In this document: piece by piece, positions 42,399 through 52,387 of the stretch
How the letters are laid out: every line of letters begins with the position of its first letter
Numbering within the stretch: the stretch's first letter is position 1
Notes under the pieces: generated by a model
The model's input: the letters and a program-made list of their open reading frames with translations, nothing else
Database searches by the model: none
Told to the model about the DNA's origin: nothing
Assembly: GCA_964539095.1 (NCBI GenBank)
Contig: CAZIFL010000001.1
Coordinates: 1-64,000, forward strand
Length of the DNA stretch: 64,000 nt
From: DAIPKP01 sp964539095
Lineage (GTDB): Bacteria > Synergistota > Synergistia > Synergistales > Aminiphilaceae
Direction of reading: 5' to 3'
Translations under genes and position numbers: made by a program

Positions 42399-43817
42399 CT
42401 ATAGCTTTCGATGCCATTTCGTCCCCTCGGGAGAGTCCTTCAGGATGATTCCCTCTTCCAGAAGCATGTCCCGAATTTCGTCTCCCCGGGCAAAGTTTTT
42501 GTTCTTCCGCGCCTGGTTCCGCTCTTCCACCAGCTTTTCAATCCGTTCATCCTCCGCATTTCCAGCGGCATTTCCCAGAAGCTCTGGAATGTCGAGAACC
42601 CCCAGCACCTCATCCACCATGCGGAAGAACTCCACCCCCTCCTGTTTGTTCGCCTCCGAAAGGGCCCCCTCCTCGTGAAGTGCGCTGTTCAACGCCTTCA
42701 CTGCCTCGAAGACCGCTCCCAAAGCTCCTGCGGTGTTCAGATCGTCATCCATATCGCTGAAAAAGCGCTCCCGGGCCTTCTGAAGAGCCTCTTGAAGTGC
42801 TCCTGTTTCCTGAAGATCTTCCTTTACCGAGGTCTCTACAAGACTTCGGTAGCAGCTCCGCAGACGTTCCACCCCTCCCATGGCCTGTTCCAGCCCTGCG
42901 GCGGAGAAGTTGATGGGGGAGCGGTAGTGAGCGCTCAGCATGAAGTAGCGGATGGCCAGGGGAGAATACTGCTGCCGCACCTCCCGGAGGGTGCGGAAGT
43001 TCCCCAGGGATTTGGACATCTTCTCGTGGTCCATGAGAAGGTAGCCGTTGTGCATCCAGTATTTTACAAAGGTCTTTCCTGTGGCGGCCTCCGCCTGGGC
43101 GATCTCGTTTTCGTGGTGGGGAAAGACCAGGTCACTGCCGCCGCCGTGGATATCCACGGTCTCCCCAAGATACTTGGCCGCCATGGCGCTGCATTCGATA
43201 TGCCACCCCGGACGTCCCTTTCCCCAGGGGCTCTCCCAGGAGGGTTCTCCGGGCTTTTCCGCCTTCCAGAGGGCGAAATCCAGGGGGTGTTTTTTGCGGG
43301 AATCCACATCCACCCGGGCTCCCGAAAGAAGCTCCTCAAGATTTTGACGGGTGAGTTGGCCGTAGGGTTCAAAACTCAGCACATCGAAATAGACATCCCC
43401 CTCCAGCTCGTAGGCATGTCCCTTCTCCAGGATCTTCTGAATGGCTTCAATGATCTCCACTATATGTTCCGTGGCTCGGGGGTGCACATCCGCCCGCTCC
43501 ACCCCCAGAGCATCCGCATCGGCGAAGTACTCCCGGATGAACCGATCCGCCAGCTCGGGCACGGAGATTCCCATCTCCCGGGCCCGGTTGATCATCTTGT
43601 CGTCGATATCCGTAAAGTTCTGTACGTAGGTTACCGCATAGCCTTGGTTTTGAAGATAACGCCGGAGTACGTCGAAGACGATAAAGGGGCGGGAGTTGCC
43701 GATGTGGAAAAAATCGTATACCGTGGGGCCGCAGACGTAGATCCCCACCTGAGGGGGATTGACGGGGACAAAGGGCTCTTTTTTCCGAGAAAGATCGTTG
43801 TAAACTGCTAAGGGCAT
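42399..43817 (-). CDS. cysS: cysteinyl-tRNA synthetase
   Basis: A 472-residue class I synthetase. The zinc-binding, HIGH-box segment reads YVCGPTVYDFFHIGNSRP, the mid zinc ligands lie in GWHIECSAMA and HHENEIAQ, and KMSKSLGN is complete. It charges tRNA-Cys. Start ATG 43817 follows CGGAGGTG; the open frame runs 36 codons further upstream with no ribosome site. It is divergent from uvrC. Confidence 0.96.
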   Translation of the reverse strand: MPLAVYNDLSRKKEPFVPVNPPQVGIYVCGPTVYDFFHIGNSRPFIVFDVLRRYLQNQGYAVTYVQNFTDIDDKMINRAREMGISVPELADRFIREYFADADALGVERADVHPRATEHIVEIIEAIQKILEKGHAYELEGDVYFDVLSFEPYGQLTRQNLEELLSGARVDVDSRKKHPLDFALWKAEKPGEPSWESPWGKGRPGWHIECSAMAAKYLGETVDIHGGGSDLVFPHHENEIAQAEAATGKTFVKYWMHNGYLLMDHEKMSKSLGNFRTLREVRQQYSPLAIRYFMLSAHYRSPINFSAAGLEQAMGGVERLRSCYRSLVETSVKEDLQETGALQEALQKARERFFSDMDDDLNTAGALGAVFEAVKALNSALHEEGALSEANKQEGVEFFRMVDEVLGVLDIPELLGNAAGNAEDERIEKLVEERNQARKNKNFARGDEIRDMLLEEGIILKDSPEGTKWHRKL

Positions 43818-43899
43818 AAAAACACCTCCGAAAAATACTGTATAGACCCCGAACGTGGTATTATTCATGGTTATGTGGGCTCTTGAAGAGGAGTGTATC

Positions 43900-45408
43900 A
43901 TGGATTTCGAAAAAATGCGTTCCAAGATACGGGGTTTTCCAGGGCGTCCCGGGGTTTATCTTATGCACGATGAGGAGGGCACCGTCCTCTACGTGGGAAA
44001 GGCCAAATCTCTCAAGAAGCGCGTGGCCTCCTACTTTCGTACCAACTACGCATCCCCCAGGCTGCGTAAGCTTGCAGAGTCCGTCCGGGATATCTCCATC
44101 ATCCGTACCGAGTCCGAGATGGAAGCTCTCATCGTGGAGGCCCGGCTGATCAAGAAATATCAGCCCAAGTTCAATGTGGAACTCAAGATGGGGGAGCGCT
44201 ATCCTTACGTGAAGATTACTCGGGAGCCCTTTCCCCGGATTGTCATCACCCGGCATAGGGAAGAGGACGGAGCACAGTATGTGGGACCCTTTACCCGGGT
44301 GGGGGAGGTTCGTGCCCTGCTGCATCTGGTGGAGCGGTTCTTTCCCCTCCGGAGCTGCGCCGGAAAAATTACCCCCTCCCGGGAGAACCGCCCCTGCATG
44401 AAGTACCATGTGGGGAAGTGCCTCGCTCCTTGTGCGGAGCATATCTCCTCCCAGGAGTATAATCATATGCTGGCCCATGTGGTGTTGCTCCTTCACGGCC
44501 AGACTCGGGAGCTTGTGGAGAAACTTCGGGGGCAGATGGAGGCGGCAGCGAAGAGGCTCAACTTTGAAGAGGCAGGGGAGCTTCGTGATACCATCCGGGC
44601 CATCTGGCGCTACACCCGGCACCGATCTCTCGGGGTTCTCGGGGAGGATCTCCGGGAAGAGATGTGGGAGACCCTTCTGGAACTTCAGGAGGTGCTGGAA
44701 CTCCCCACCCTCCCGTGGAGAATCGACGGTTTCGATATCTCCCACGGAGGGGGCACCCATACGGTGGGGGTGGCGGTGGTCTTCGAGCAGGGTATTCCCA
44801 ACCCCTCCCTCTATCGCCGTTTCACCCTCCGCTCCGTGGAGGGGGTGGATGATTTCCGCTCCCTGCAAGAGACGGTAGAACGGCGCTATGCAAAGGTGCT
44901 CGGGGGGGAGGAGCCTCTCCCTCAGCTTGTTCTGGTGGACGGGGGGCCGGTGCAGCTTGCCTTTGTACGGGAGGTGCTGGATGCTTTAGGACTTACCTCA
45001 CTTCGGGCGGTCTCTCTGGCTAAGCGAGAGGAGACCCTCTACTTCTGCTCTTCCCGGGAGCCGTTGTTGCTCCCCCGTGAGAAGGGGTATGCCCGCCTGC
45101 TCCAGCAGATACGGGATGAATCCCATCGTTTTGCGGTGGGAAGCTATTCAAAACAGTATCATCGAGCGCTGCGCCGCTCCTCCCTGGAGGAAATTCCGGG
45201 CATCGGTAAAACCAGAGCTGCTCAGATTCTGGGACACTTCGGGAGCCTTCGCAAGATACAGCTTCTCTCGGAAGAGGAGATTGCCCAGGCCCCCGGAGTA
45301 GGGCCGGGGCTGGCAAAGAAGATCTATGGGGCACTGCATGAAAAACATGAAGAACACGAAAAGCATGCAGAAGAGGAAAAAGACGAACCGTACGGAGAAG
45401 AAGCATGA
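43900..45408 (+). CDS. uvrC: UvrABC nuclease subunit C
   Basis: A 502-residue protein, shorter than the common 590-620. It has an N-terminal GIY-YIG nuclease (PGVYLMHDEEGTVLYVGKA), a UVR motif (KRLNFEEAGELRDTI), an RNase H-like nuclease region beginning RIDGFDISHGGG, and a C-terminal double helix-hairpin-helix (EEIPGIGKTRA, APGVGPGLA). It makes both incisions in nucleotide excision repair. Start ATG 43900 after AGAGGAG. The ATGA junction with ribD means the two are translated together. Confidence 0.93.
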   Translation: MDFEKMRSKIRGFPGRPGVYLMHDEEGTVLYVGKAKSLKKRVASYFRTNYASPRLRKLAESVRDISIIRTESEMEALIVEARLIKKYQPKFNVELKMGERYPYVKITREPFPRIVITRHREEDGAQYVGPFTRVGEVRALLHLVERFFPLRSCAGKITPSRENRPCMKYHVGKCLAPCAEHISSQEYNHMLAHVVLLLHGQTRELVEKLRGQMEAAAKRLNFEEAGELRDTIRAIWRYTRHRSLGVLGEDLREEMWETLLELQEVLELPTLPWRIDGFDISHGGGTHTVGVAVVFEQGIPNPSLYRRFTLRSVEGVDDFRSLQETVERRYAKVLGGEEPLPQLVLVDGGPVQLAFVREVLDALGLTSLRAVSLAKREETLYFCSSREPLLLPREKGYARLLQQIRDESHRFAVGSYSKQYHRALRRSSLEEIPGIGKTRAAQILGHFGSLRKIQLLSEEEIAQAPGVGPGLAKKIYGALHEKHEEHEKHAEEEKDEPYGEEA

Positions 45409-46529
45409 GCCGAGAAGAACGACAGCAGGACAAATACTATATGCGCATGGCCCTCAGCCTGGCCAGGCGGGGTACCGGGCATACCTCTCCGAATCCTTTG
45501 GTGGGGTGTGTGCTGGTAAAAGATTCCCATGTGGTGGGGATGGGGTACCACCGCCAATACGGTGGTCCTCATGCGGAGGTGGAGGCTCTGGAAAGGGCGG
45601 GGGAGAACGCTCGGGAGAGCACCGCCTATGTTACCCTGGAGCCCTGCTCCCATTACGGAAAAACGCCTCCCTGCGCACCCCGCCTCGTCCGGGAGGGGAT
45701 TGCCCGGGTGGTGATAGGCTCTCGGGATCCCAACCCCAAGGTGGCAGGAGGGGGCGTAAACATTCTTGAAGAGGCGGGCATTCGCGTAACTTCGGGTATT
45801 CTCGAAGAGGAGTGCCGCAGGATGAACCGGGGATTCTTTTCCTGGCATCTCCGAGGGCGTTCCTGGGTCTGCTTGAAAGGGGCTCTCTCTCTTGATGGTT
45901 CCATAGCCCTGGAGGATGGTACCAGCAAATGGATTACCGGAAGCCGGGCCCGGGAGATAGGACATCTTCTGCGGGGAGAGCATGATGCCATTCTCGTGGG
46001 GGCGGGGACGGTGCGCTCTGATGACCCTCAGCTTACGGTGCGATCCGTGGCGGGGGTCTCCCCGGTTCCCGTGGTGATGGATCCCCGGCTCTCCCTCTCT
46101 CCGGAGAGGGCGGTCTTTCAGGCTTCCCGGGCAGTAATAGCCTCGGGAATTCCGAAAAATCCGGAAGAACGCCGCCACAGGGAAGAACGAAAAAAAAACT
46201 TCCCCCCTTCGGTATCCTTTGTGGAGCTTCCTGAAATCGCTCCGGGGGAGCTGGACTGTGAGGGGCTTCTGCACAAGCTCGGAGAGATGGGGCTTCTCTC
46301 GGTCCTTATCGAAGGAGGGGCTTTCGTGGCCAGCGCCTTTTTGAGACGGCACCTGGTAGATCAGGTGGCTCTTTTCTACGGCTCTCGCATCCTGGGTCGG
46401 GGGCTCTCCTTTGCAGAGCATCTGCATCTTGATTCTATGGAGCAGGCCATCCATATTGCCTCCCCGGAGTGGCGCCCCATGGGAGATGACTTTCTCCTGG
46501 AAGGAGTGCCCCTATGTTCACGGGATTGA
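45405..46529 (+). CDS. ribD: bifunctional riboflavin deaminase/reductase
   Basis: A 374-residue protein. The N-terminal deaminase has the zinc site HAEVEAL and PCSHYGKTPPC; the C-terminal reductase has KGALSLDGSIA and GAGTVRSDDP. It performs the second and third steps of riboflavin synthesis from GTP. It starts inside the uvrC stop (ATGA, 4-base overlap) and overlaps ribE by 16 bases. Confidence 0.95.
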   Translation: MSREERQQDKYYMRMALSLARRGTGHTSPNPLVGCVLVKDSHVVGMGYHRQYGGPHAEVEALERAGENARESTAYVTLEPCSHYGKTPPCAPRLVREGIARVVIGSRDPNPKVAGGGVNILEEAGIRVTSGILEEECRRMNRGFFSWHLRGRSWVCLKGALSLDGSIALEDGTSKWITGSRAREIGHLLRGEHDAILVGAGTVRSDDPQLTVRSVAGVSPVPVVMDPRLSLSPERAVFQASRAVIASGIPKNPEERRHREERKKNFPPSVSFVELPEIAPGELDCEGLLHKLGEMGLLSVLIEGGAFVASAFLRRHLVDQVALFYGSRILGRGLSFAEHLHLDSMEQAIHIASPEWRPMGDDFLLEGVPLCSRD

Positions 46530-47194
46530 TAGAGACCAAAGGAACTGTGCAGAGCCTGGAGATCAAAGGCGACGTGGCCCTTCTCTGCATCGCCGCTCCG
46601 GGATTTGCGGAAAAGCTCTCCTTCGGGCAGTCTGTAGCGGTCTCCGGAGCTTGCCTTACCGTGACCCGTCTTGAGGGATCTCGCTTTTGGGTGGAGATTA
46701 TGCCCGAAACTCTTGAGCGAACCATCCTGAGGAACCTCTCTTCCGGAAGGGCGGTGAATCTTGAGCGTGCCATGGTGGCTGGAGGGCGTTTCGAAGGACA
46801 TATAGTGGCGGGGCATGTGGATTATCTCGGCACCATAACCGCCCTTCTGCGGCAGGGACGAACCCGGAAAATTGCCCTCTCTCTGGATCCTGAAGGGATG
46901 CGCTATCTCGTCCCCAAGGGCTCTGTGACGCTCAACGGCGTAAGTCTTACCATCATAGAGTGCGCCAGAGATTCCTTTTCCGTGGGGGTTATTCCCACCA
47001 CCTTGGAGCAGACCACCCTGGGGGAGCTTCGGGAGGGGATGAAGGTGAACGTGGAGACGGATCTCCTTGGAAAGTATGTCTATCACCAGCTCGCTCTTTA
47101 CGGAAAACCTCTCCGGGAGGAAGATGTGGGGAAATCAAAAAACGCTGAGGGTTCCCTCGATTGGGAGACCCTGCGTAAGTCCGGGTGGCTGTAA
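46514..47194 (+). CDS. ribE: riboflavin synthase alpha chain
   Basis: A 226-residue protein made of two lumazine-binding repeats, starting MFTGLIETKG, with SGACLTVT in the first and NGVSLTI in the second. It converts two molecules of 6,7-dimethyl-8-ribityllumazine to riboflavin. It overlaps ribD by 16 bases; a 93-base gap with no recognisable structure separates it from ribBA. Confidence 0.95.
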   Translation: MFTGLIETKGTVQSLEIKGDVALLCIAAPGFAEKLSFGQSVAVSGACLTVTRLEGSRFWVEIMPETLERTILRNLSSGRAVNLERAMVAGGRFEGHIVAGHVDYLGTITALLRQGRTRKIALSLDPEGMRYLVPKGSVTLNGVSLTIIECARDSFSVGVIPTTLEQTTLGELREGMKVNVETDLLGKYVYHQLALYGKPLREEDVGKSKNAEGSLDWETLRKSGWL

Positions 47195-47287
47195 ATATCA
47201 AAGAATTGTTTGCATCAGTGGGATGCGGGGAACGATTTTCTCTCTCCCATGGATTAATACGGGAAAGAAAAGCAAGGAGGAATAGTT

Positions 47288-48532
47288 GTGACTGAATGTA
47301 TGCCGGGGGGAGAACTTTTTTGCCCCGTAGAAGAGGCCCTGAAGGAGATCCGAGAGGGGCGCATGGTTATTGTAGTGGATGACGAAGATCGGGAGAACGA
47401 AGGGGATCTCATTGCGGCGGCGGAGTGCGCCACCGATGAAACCATTAATTTTATGGCACGCTATGCCCGAGGACTTATCTGTGTCCCCCTCAGCTCGCAG
47501 CGCTGCGAAGAGCTGGGGCTTGAGCCCATGACCCGAGAGAATACGGATCTTCATGGCACCGCCTTTACGGTCTCCGTGGACGCCCGGGAGGGGACTACCA
47601 CAGGAATCTCTGCCGCCGAACGGGCTCTCACCGCTCGACTTCTTGCTAAGGGAGAGGCGAAACGAAGCGATTTTCGCACGCCAGGGCACATGTTTCCCCT
47701 CATAGCGCGCCTCGGAGGGGTGCTTAAACGAGCTGGGCATACCGAAGCTGCGGTGGATCTCGCCCGTCTTGCAGGGATGAACCCCGCGGGAGTGATCTGC
47801 GAAATCATGAACGAGAACGGTACCATGGCCCGGTTGCCGGATCTTGAGGCGTTTTCCAAAGAGCATGGCATTAAAATATGCTCCATCCAGCAGCTCATCC
47901 GGTATCGCATGCACCGGGATAGTCTGGTAAAGCGGGTGGCCACGGTGCGTATGCCCACGGCCTACGGGGATTTCAACGCCATCGCCTACCAGACACTGGC
48001 GGAGGAAAATCAGGATAAACCCCATCTCGCCCTTATCCGGGGCGATGTGGAGGGGGCGGAGAACGTCCTGGTCCGGGTGCACTCCGAGTGCCTCACCGGG
48101 GATGTCTTCGGTTCTCTCCGCTGTGACTGTGGGGAGCAGCTTCATGCGGCTATGGAGATGATCCACCGGGAAGGATGCGGGGTGCTTCTCTACATGCGTC
48201 AGGAGGGGCGGGGGATAGGCTTGCTTCCCAAGCTTCATGCTTACGAGCTTCAGGAGCAGGGGATGGATACGGTGGAGGCCAATCTTGCTCTGGGGTACGA
48301 AGCGGATCTTCGGGACTACGGCCTGGGGGCCCAGATCCTGGTGGATCTTGGCATCAAGAGCATGCGGCTTCTCACCAACAACCCCCGGAAGATCGTGGGG
48401 CTTCAGGGGTACGGCCTCCAGGTAACCGAGCGGGTGCCCATTATCATGGAAAGTAATCCCTACAATGAGCGTTATCTCGAAACCAAGGAAGATCGACTGG
48501 GGCATATGCTCCATCTGCGGGAGATCCTTTAA
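47288..48532 (+). CDS. ribBA: bifunctional DHBP synthase / GTP cyclohydrolase II
   Basis: A 414-residue protein. The N-terminal RibB domain has DDEDRENEGDL and the late RTPGHMF; the C-terminal RibA domain has the zinc ligands in HSECLTGDVFGSLRCDCGEQL and the RQEGRGIGL loop. It supplies both branches of riboflavin synthesis. GTG 47288 follows AAGGAGGAA. Confidence 0.96.
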   Translation: MTECMPGGELFCPVEEALKEIREGRMVIVVDDEDRENEGDLIAAAECATDETINFMARYARGLICVPLSSQRCEELGLEPMTRENTDLHGTAFTVSVDAREGTTTGISAAERALTARLLAKGEAKRSDFRTPGHMFPLIARLGGVLKRAGHTEAAVDLARLAGMNPAGVICEIMNENGTMARLPDLEAFSKEHGIKICSIQQLIRYRMHRDSLVKRVATVRMPTAYGDFNAIAYQTLAEENQDKPHLALIRGDVEGAENVLVRVHSECLTGDVFGSLRCDCGEQLHAAMEMIHREGCGVLLYMRQEGRGIGLLPKLHAYELQEQGMDTVEANLALGYEADLRDYGLGAQILVDLGIKSMRLLTNNPRKIVGLQGYGLQVTERVPIIMESNPYNERYLETKEDRLGHMLHLREIL

Positions 48533-48578
48533 AATAAATATTTTTCTACAAGTTTAAAACTTTTTGGGGGTGTAGGTT

Positions 48579-49058
48579 ATGCGAGTTGTGGAAGGCCATC
48601 TTATTGGCGACAAAGCGAGAGTGGCGGTGGTGCTCTCCCGGTTTAACGAACTCATTACGGGAAAGCTTCTGGAAGGTGCCAGAGATGCCCTCATTCGGCA
48701 CGGTATCAAACATCAGGATATCGTGGTCTACTGGGTTCCTGGAGCCTGGGAGATTCCCCTTATCGTGAAGGAGCTTGCCCTTCAGGGGACATTCGACGGC
48801 ATTATCGCCCTGGGGGCAGTTATCCGGGGAGACACACCCCACTTCGACTACGTGGCGGCGGAGGTCTCCAAGGGGGTTGCTCACGTTGCTTTAGATCACC
48901 GGGTTCCCGTGGCTTTCGGGGTGCTCACCTGCGACACTTTGGAGCAAGCTCTTCTCCGGGCGGGGAGCAAGGCGGGAAATAAGGGGGCTGATGCGGCCCT
49001 TTCGGTTATCGAAATGATCAACCTTCTTCGCGAAGTGCGAAAGGTATCGGAGGTGTAG
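48579..49058 (+). CDS. ribH: 6,7-dimethyl-8-ribityllumazine synthase
   Basis: A 159-residue protein of the lumazine synthase fold. Hallmarks are SRFNELIT near the N-terminus, VPGAWEIPL and the ALGAVIRGDTPHFDYV segment. It makes the direct precursor of riboflavin and usually assembles as a large cage. A weak Shine-Dalgarno (GGGGGTG) precedes ATG 48579. serS begins 3 bases after its stop. Confidence 0.95.
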   Translation: MRVVEGHLIGDKARVAVVLSRFNELITGKLLEGARDALIRHGIKHQDIVVYWVPGAWEIPLIVKELALQGTFDGIIALGAVIRGDTPHFDYVAAEVSKGVAHVALDHRVPVAFGVLTCDTLEQALLRAGSKAGNKGADAALSVIEMINLLREVRKVSEV

Positions 49059-49060
49059 CT

Positions 49061-50341
49061 ATGCTTGATATGCGGTGGATACGGGAAAATCGAAAGGAAC
49101 TGGAGCAGATGCTCCAGGCAAGAAACAACGCCTTCTCCGTGGAGGAGCTTTACGATCTGGATGAACAACGCCGGGAGATCCTCACCTCCATGGAAGAGAA
49201 AAAAGCCCAGCGGAACGAAGGTTCAAAACAGGTAGGGCTTCTCAAAAAGCAGGGGAAGGATGCGGAACTCCTCATGGAGGAGATGCGCATCCTGGGAGAT
49301 GCCATCAAAGAGATGGAGGAGGTGCTTTCCCGTATCGACGGGGATCTTGAGAGCCTGATGCTGCAGATTCCCAACCGTCCTCACGAAACGGTTCCTCTGG
49401 GACTGGACGAAAGCAATAACCCGGTGATGCACTACTGGGGAGAGCCCCGAAGCTTCGACTTTGAGCCCCAGCCCCACTGGGATCTCGGAGAATCGTTGGG
49501 GATTCTCGACTTCGAGCGGGGGGTGAAGCTTGCGGAGAGCCGCTTCACGGTTATTCGAGGCAAGGGAGCGCTCCTCATGCGGGGGCTTACCCAATTCATG
49601 CTTGATCTTCATACGCGTGACCACGGCTTCGAAGAGATTCTACCTCCTCTCCTGGTAAACAGCGCCACCATGCAGGGGACGGGGCAGCTCCCCAAATTTG
49701 CGGAGGATCTCTACCGCTGTGCCCAGGATGATCTCTGGCTCGTCCCCACCGCCGAGGTACCTCTCACCAACATCTATGCGGGGGAAATTCTTGAGGAGAA
49801 ACAGCTTCCGCTCTATCTTACCGCCTACACCCCCTGTTTCCGCCGGGAGTCCGGAACCTACGGCCGGGATGTGCGGGGGATTCTCCGGCAGCACCAGTTC
49901 GACAAAGTGGAGCTGGTGAAGATCTCTTCCCCCGAAAAGAGCTACGAGGAGTTGGAGAGCCTCACTCTAGCGGCGGAAGAGGTGCTGAAGCGCCTGGAGA
50001 TCCCTTTCCGTAGAATATGCCTCTGCACCGGAGATATGGGATTCGCCTCCTCCAAGACCTACGACATTGAGGTGTGGATCCCCTCTCAGGATAAATATCG
50101 GGAGATCAGCTCCTGCAGCAACTGCGAGGATTTCCAGGCTCGCAGGATGAATCTTCGCTTCCGCCCTGAAGCGGGAGGAAAACCGCGATTTGCCCATACC
50201 CTCAACGGTTCGGGGATTGCTGTAGGGCGCTGTCTCATCGCCCTCATGGAGAACTACCAGCAGAGGGATGGTTCTATCCTTATTCCTGAAGCGCTCGTCC
50301 CCTACGTGGGAGGCATGACCCGCATAGAAAAGCCTGCTTGA
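49061..50341 (+). CDS. serS: seryl-tRNA synthetase
   Basis: A 426-residue class II synthetase with an N-terminal coiled-coil arm (about 25-105) and motifs 2 and 3 (CFRRESGTYGRDVRGILRQH and GSGIAVGRCLIALMEN). It charges tRNA-Ser, including the tRNA-Ser(GCT) encoded at 39231. It starts 3 bases after ribH and is probably the last gene of the rib transcript. Confidence 0.96.
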   Translation: MLDMRWIRENRKELEQMLQARNNAFSVEELYDLDEQRREILTSMEEKKAQRNEGSKQVGLLKKQGKDAELLMEEMRILGDAIKEMEEVLSRIDGDLESLMLQIPNRPHETVPLGLDESNNPVMHYWGEPRSFDFEPQPHWDLGESLGILDFERGVKLAESRFTVIRGKGALLMRGLTQFMLDLHTRDHGFEEILPPLLVNSATMQGTGQLPKFAEDLYRCAQDDLWLVPTAEVPLTNIYAGEILEEKQLPLYLTAYTPCFRRESGTYGRDVRGILRQHQFDKVELVKISSPEKSYEELESLTLAAEEVLKRLEIPFRRICLCTGDMGFASSKTYDIEVWIPSQDKYREISSCSNCEDFQARRMNLRFRPEAGGKPRFAHTLNGSGIAVGRCLIALMENYQQRDGSILIPEALVPYVGGMTRIEKPA

Positions 50342-50644
50342 GTTTTTTAGGGCCTTCGAGCTTCAGAGGACAATCTATCCGGCATCTCTCCTGAGGGCTC
50401 CTCATCCCTTGGGGGGGTGTCGGATATTTCGAAGAATTTTCAGCGAATTCCCTTTTTGTTTTCCTCTTATCTCATGCTATACTTGAAGATATGTGTTATG
50501 TGAATAAACGAGGGGAAGTTCCGGAATCCGAAAACCGTGAAGGCGTGTGCCGCAGATTTTCGTTCTTTCCGCGTGGGTGGGGTTTGATCATTAGTATAAA
50601 GCTCAATAGCCAGGCAGTCAGGGGTTAGAAAGGAAGGCCTTACG
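50342..50644 (+). promoter_or_regulatory. gap before the WecG fusion, with a probable promoter
   Basis: A 303-base gap without a gene. TTGTTT (50456-50461), 16 bases, then TATACT (50478-50483) is a plausible promoter, leaving a leader of about 155 bases before ATG 50645 with no known riboswitch that I can recognise. No clear terminator for serS is visible. Confidence 0.4.
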
Positions 50645-52387
50645 ATGTTTGAAGGAGAATGTGCCTTTATATCCCGCATGGTGATTTTACTGATGGCAGG
50701 GGGGTGTCTCCTGTTTCAGAAATATATCCGAAAACATATATCCCGGGAGCAGTATGACTATCTGCGAGATATCATGCTCCTTGCCTCGTGGGTTGTGGTC
50801 GCTCTCTGGAGCGGTAGCGAGACCGCTCGTGAGATCGTGGCTACCGCATTTCTCGCATGTATGGTTGGGATTGTCAGCAGTCGCAGTAAACATAATCTCT
50901 CCTGGCTTTATCTTGTTATCGGTTTCCTCTTTGCCTTCTGGGGAGAGAAGATTGCCTTTGTCGGGATGCCCGAGGGGCAGTATCTCTTTCTTCATCCCCT
51001 TGTCTCTCATATTATTACGGCCTTATGGGTAGGATTTTTTCCGCTTCTCCTGGTAAGTCTTGATCGCATCCCCGGCATGGCTGGACATCTGCTTCTCTTT
51101 GTCTGGCTTCTCATGGTGGTGATTACGGGATTCTCCGGTCAGAACCTTGAGGGGGCTGTTACCATGTGCCTCGGAGGGATCGCCCTGCTCGGAGTTTTCT
51201 GGAGCCGTCATGGACATCTCTATCGGCGACTTGGGGAGCCTCTGGCGGCTTTCTGGGGAGTTCTTGTGGCGGGGGTTTCCGTTATGGGAGTCAGTAAAGG
51301 GATTGCCTTTTCTGCCCTTATGCTGCTTCCTCTGGCGCTCTTTGCCATCCCCATCATGGAGGTCTCCCTTCATTTTATGAGCAGGGCACTTTCTTCTGCC
51401 ACCTCCGGAGGCAATGTTTTTATCTACAGGCGGTTGGTCGATCGCGGGGTGGATCACCCTGATTCTGTCCGTATGGTAGCTTTTCTCTCCGCTGCTCTCG
51501 GTTTTTCTGCGGCGGTACTCCAGATTCGACCGGATGGGCAGGGCGCTGTGGTGGCCTTCTTCGGCATAGCTGCATCACTGGCGTATGTGGGAACAGTGCT
51601 CAGAAGAAGCGAAAAAAAACGAGGGAAACCCGCTCCTCTGCTCTGGGGAGTGCCGGTGAATAACGTCTCCCTTCACTACGCTCTCGGCAAGGCCTGGGCT
51701 CTTATCAACAACGGTGATCCTCTGGGGTGTACCGTTTTTACCCCCAATGCGCTTTCAGTCTATGCCGCACGAGATGATGCTGAGCTTGTCAAGGCGTTTC
51801 AGAACGCGGATCTCTCCCTCCCGGACGGCATGGGGCTTGTTCTTGCTTTGCGTTTTCTCGGTTTCCGTATACACGAACGGATCGCTGGCGTGGAGTTTAT
51901 GGAACAGCTCTGCCGTACCGCCTCGTATGCCAAATGGCCCGTCTTCTTTCTCGGAGGGGAGCCCGGTGTTGCGTCCCGGGCGGCGGAAGTTCTCCTGGAG
52001 CGCTATCCGGGGCTCGCTGTGGCGGGTTCGCACCACGGATACTTTGACGATGACCAAAGTTCTCTTATCTGTGAGGCTGTGCGTAATTCCGGGGCCAAAA
52101 TCCTTTTTGTAGCCCTTGGAGTCCCTCGTCAGGAAAAATGGATTGCCGCCCACGCACAGGAGCTTCCCGGCATGTTCCGTATGGGGGTTGGGGGTAGTTT
52201 CGACGTTCTCTCCGGAAAGCTGCAACGGGCTCCTCGGTGGATGCGCCGGGTGGGGATGGAGTGGTTTTTCCGTCTCTGCCAGGAGCCTTGGCGGTGGCGG
52301 CGTATGGCGAAGTTGCCCCTCTTTGTCCTCTACGTTTTTGCTTCGCGTTTCGGTTGGAAAAATAGAGTGGATGGTGGAAAAAAGTGA
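50645..52387 (+). CDS. fusion of a WecA-like membrane domain to a WecG/TagA glycosyltransferase
   Basis: A 580-residue protein. Residues about 1-320 are membrane-spanning (nine or more helices). Their last part resembles the C-terminal end of WecA/TagO phosphoglycosyl transferases, but the family's aspartate motifs and the HxH loop are not seen, so this half is probably inactive. Residues about 335-575 form a complete GT26 (WecG/TagA/CpsF) domain with TPNALSVYAAR, D394 in SLPDGMG, and FVALGVPRQEKWI. GT26 enzymes add the second sugar to a lipid-linked intermediate. It overlaps the next gene by 4 bases. Confidence 0.82.
   Translation: MFEGECAFISRMVILLMAGGCLLFQKYIRKHISREQYDYLRDIMLLASWVVVALWSGSETAREIVATAFLACMVGIVSSRSKHNLSWLYLVIGFLFAFWGEKIAFVGMPEGQYLFLHPLVSHIITALWVGFFPLLLVSLDRIPGMAGHLLLFVWLLMVVITGFSGQNLEGAVTMCLGGIALLGVFWSRHGHLYRRLGEPLAAFWGVLVAGVSVMGVSKGIAFSALMLLPLALFAIPIMEVSLHFMSRALSSATSGGNVFIYRRLVDRGVDHPDSVRMVAFLSAALGFSAAVLQIRPDGQGAVVAFFGIAASLAYVGTVLRRSEKKRGKPAPLLWGVPVNNVSLHYALGKAWALINNGDPLGCTVFTPNALSVYAARDDAELVKAFQNADLSLPDGMGLVLALRFLGFRIHERIAGVEFMEQLCRTASYAKWPVFFLGGEPGVASRAAEVLLERYPGLAVAGSHHGYFDDDQSSLICEAVRNSGAKILFVALGVPRQEKWIAAHAQELPGMFRMGVGGSFDVLSGKLQRAPRWMRRVGMEWFFRLCQEPWRWRRMAKLPLFVLYVFASRFGWKNRVDGGKK

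Noticed and set aside
42411..43811. A 466-codon plus-strand frame
   Set aside because: Antisense shadow of cysS.
47198..48514. A 438-codon minus-strand frame
   Set aside because: Antisense shadow of ribBA.
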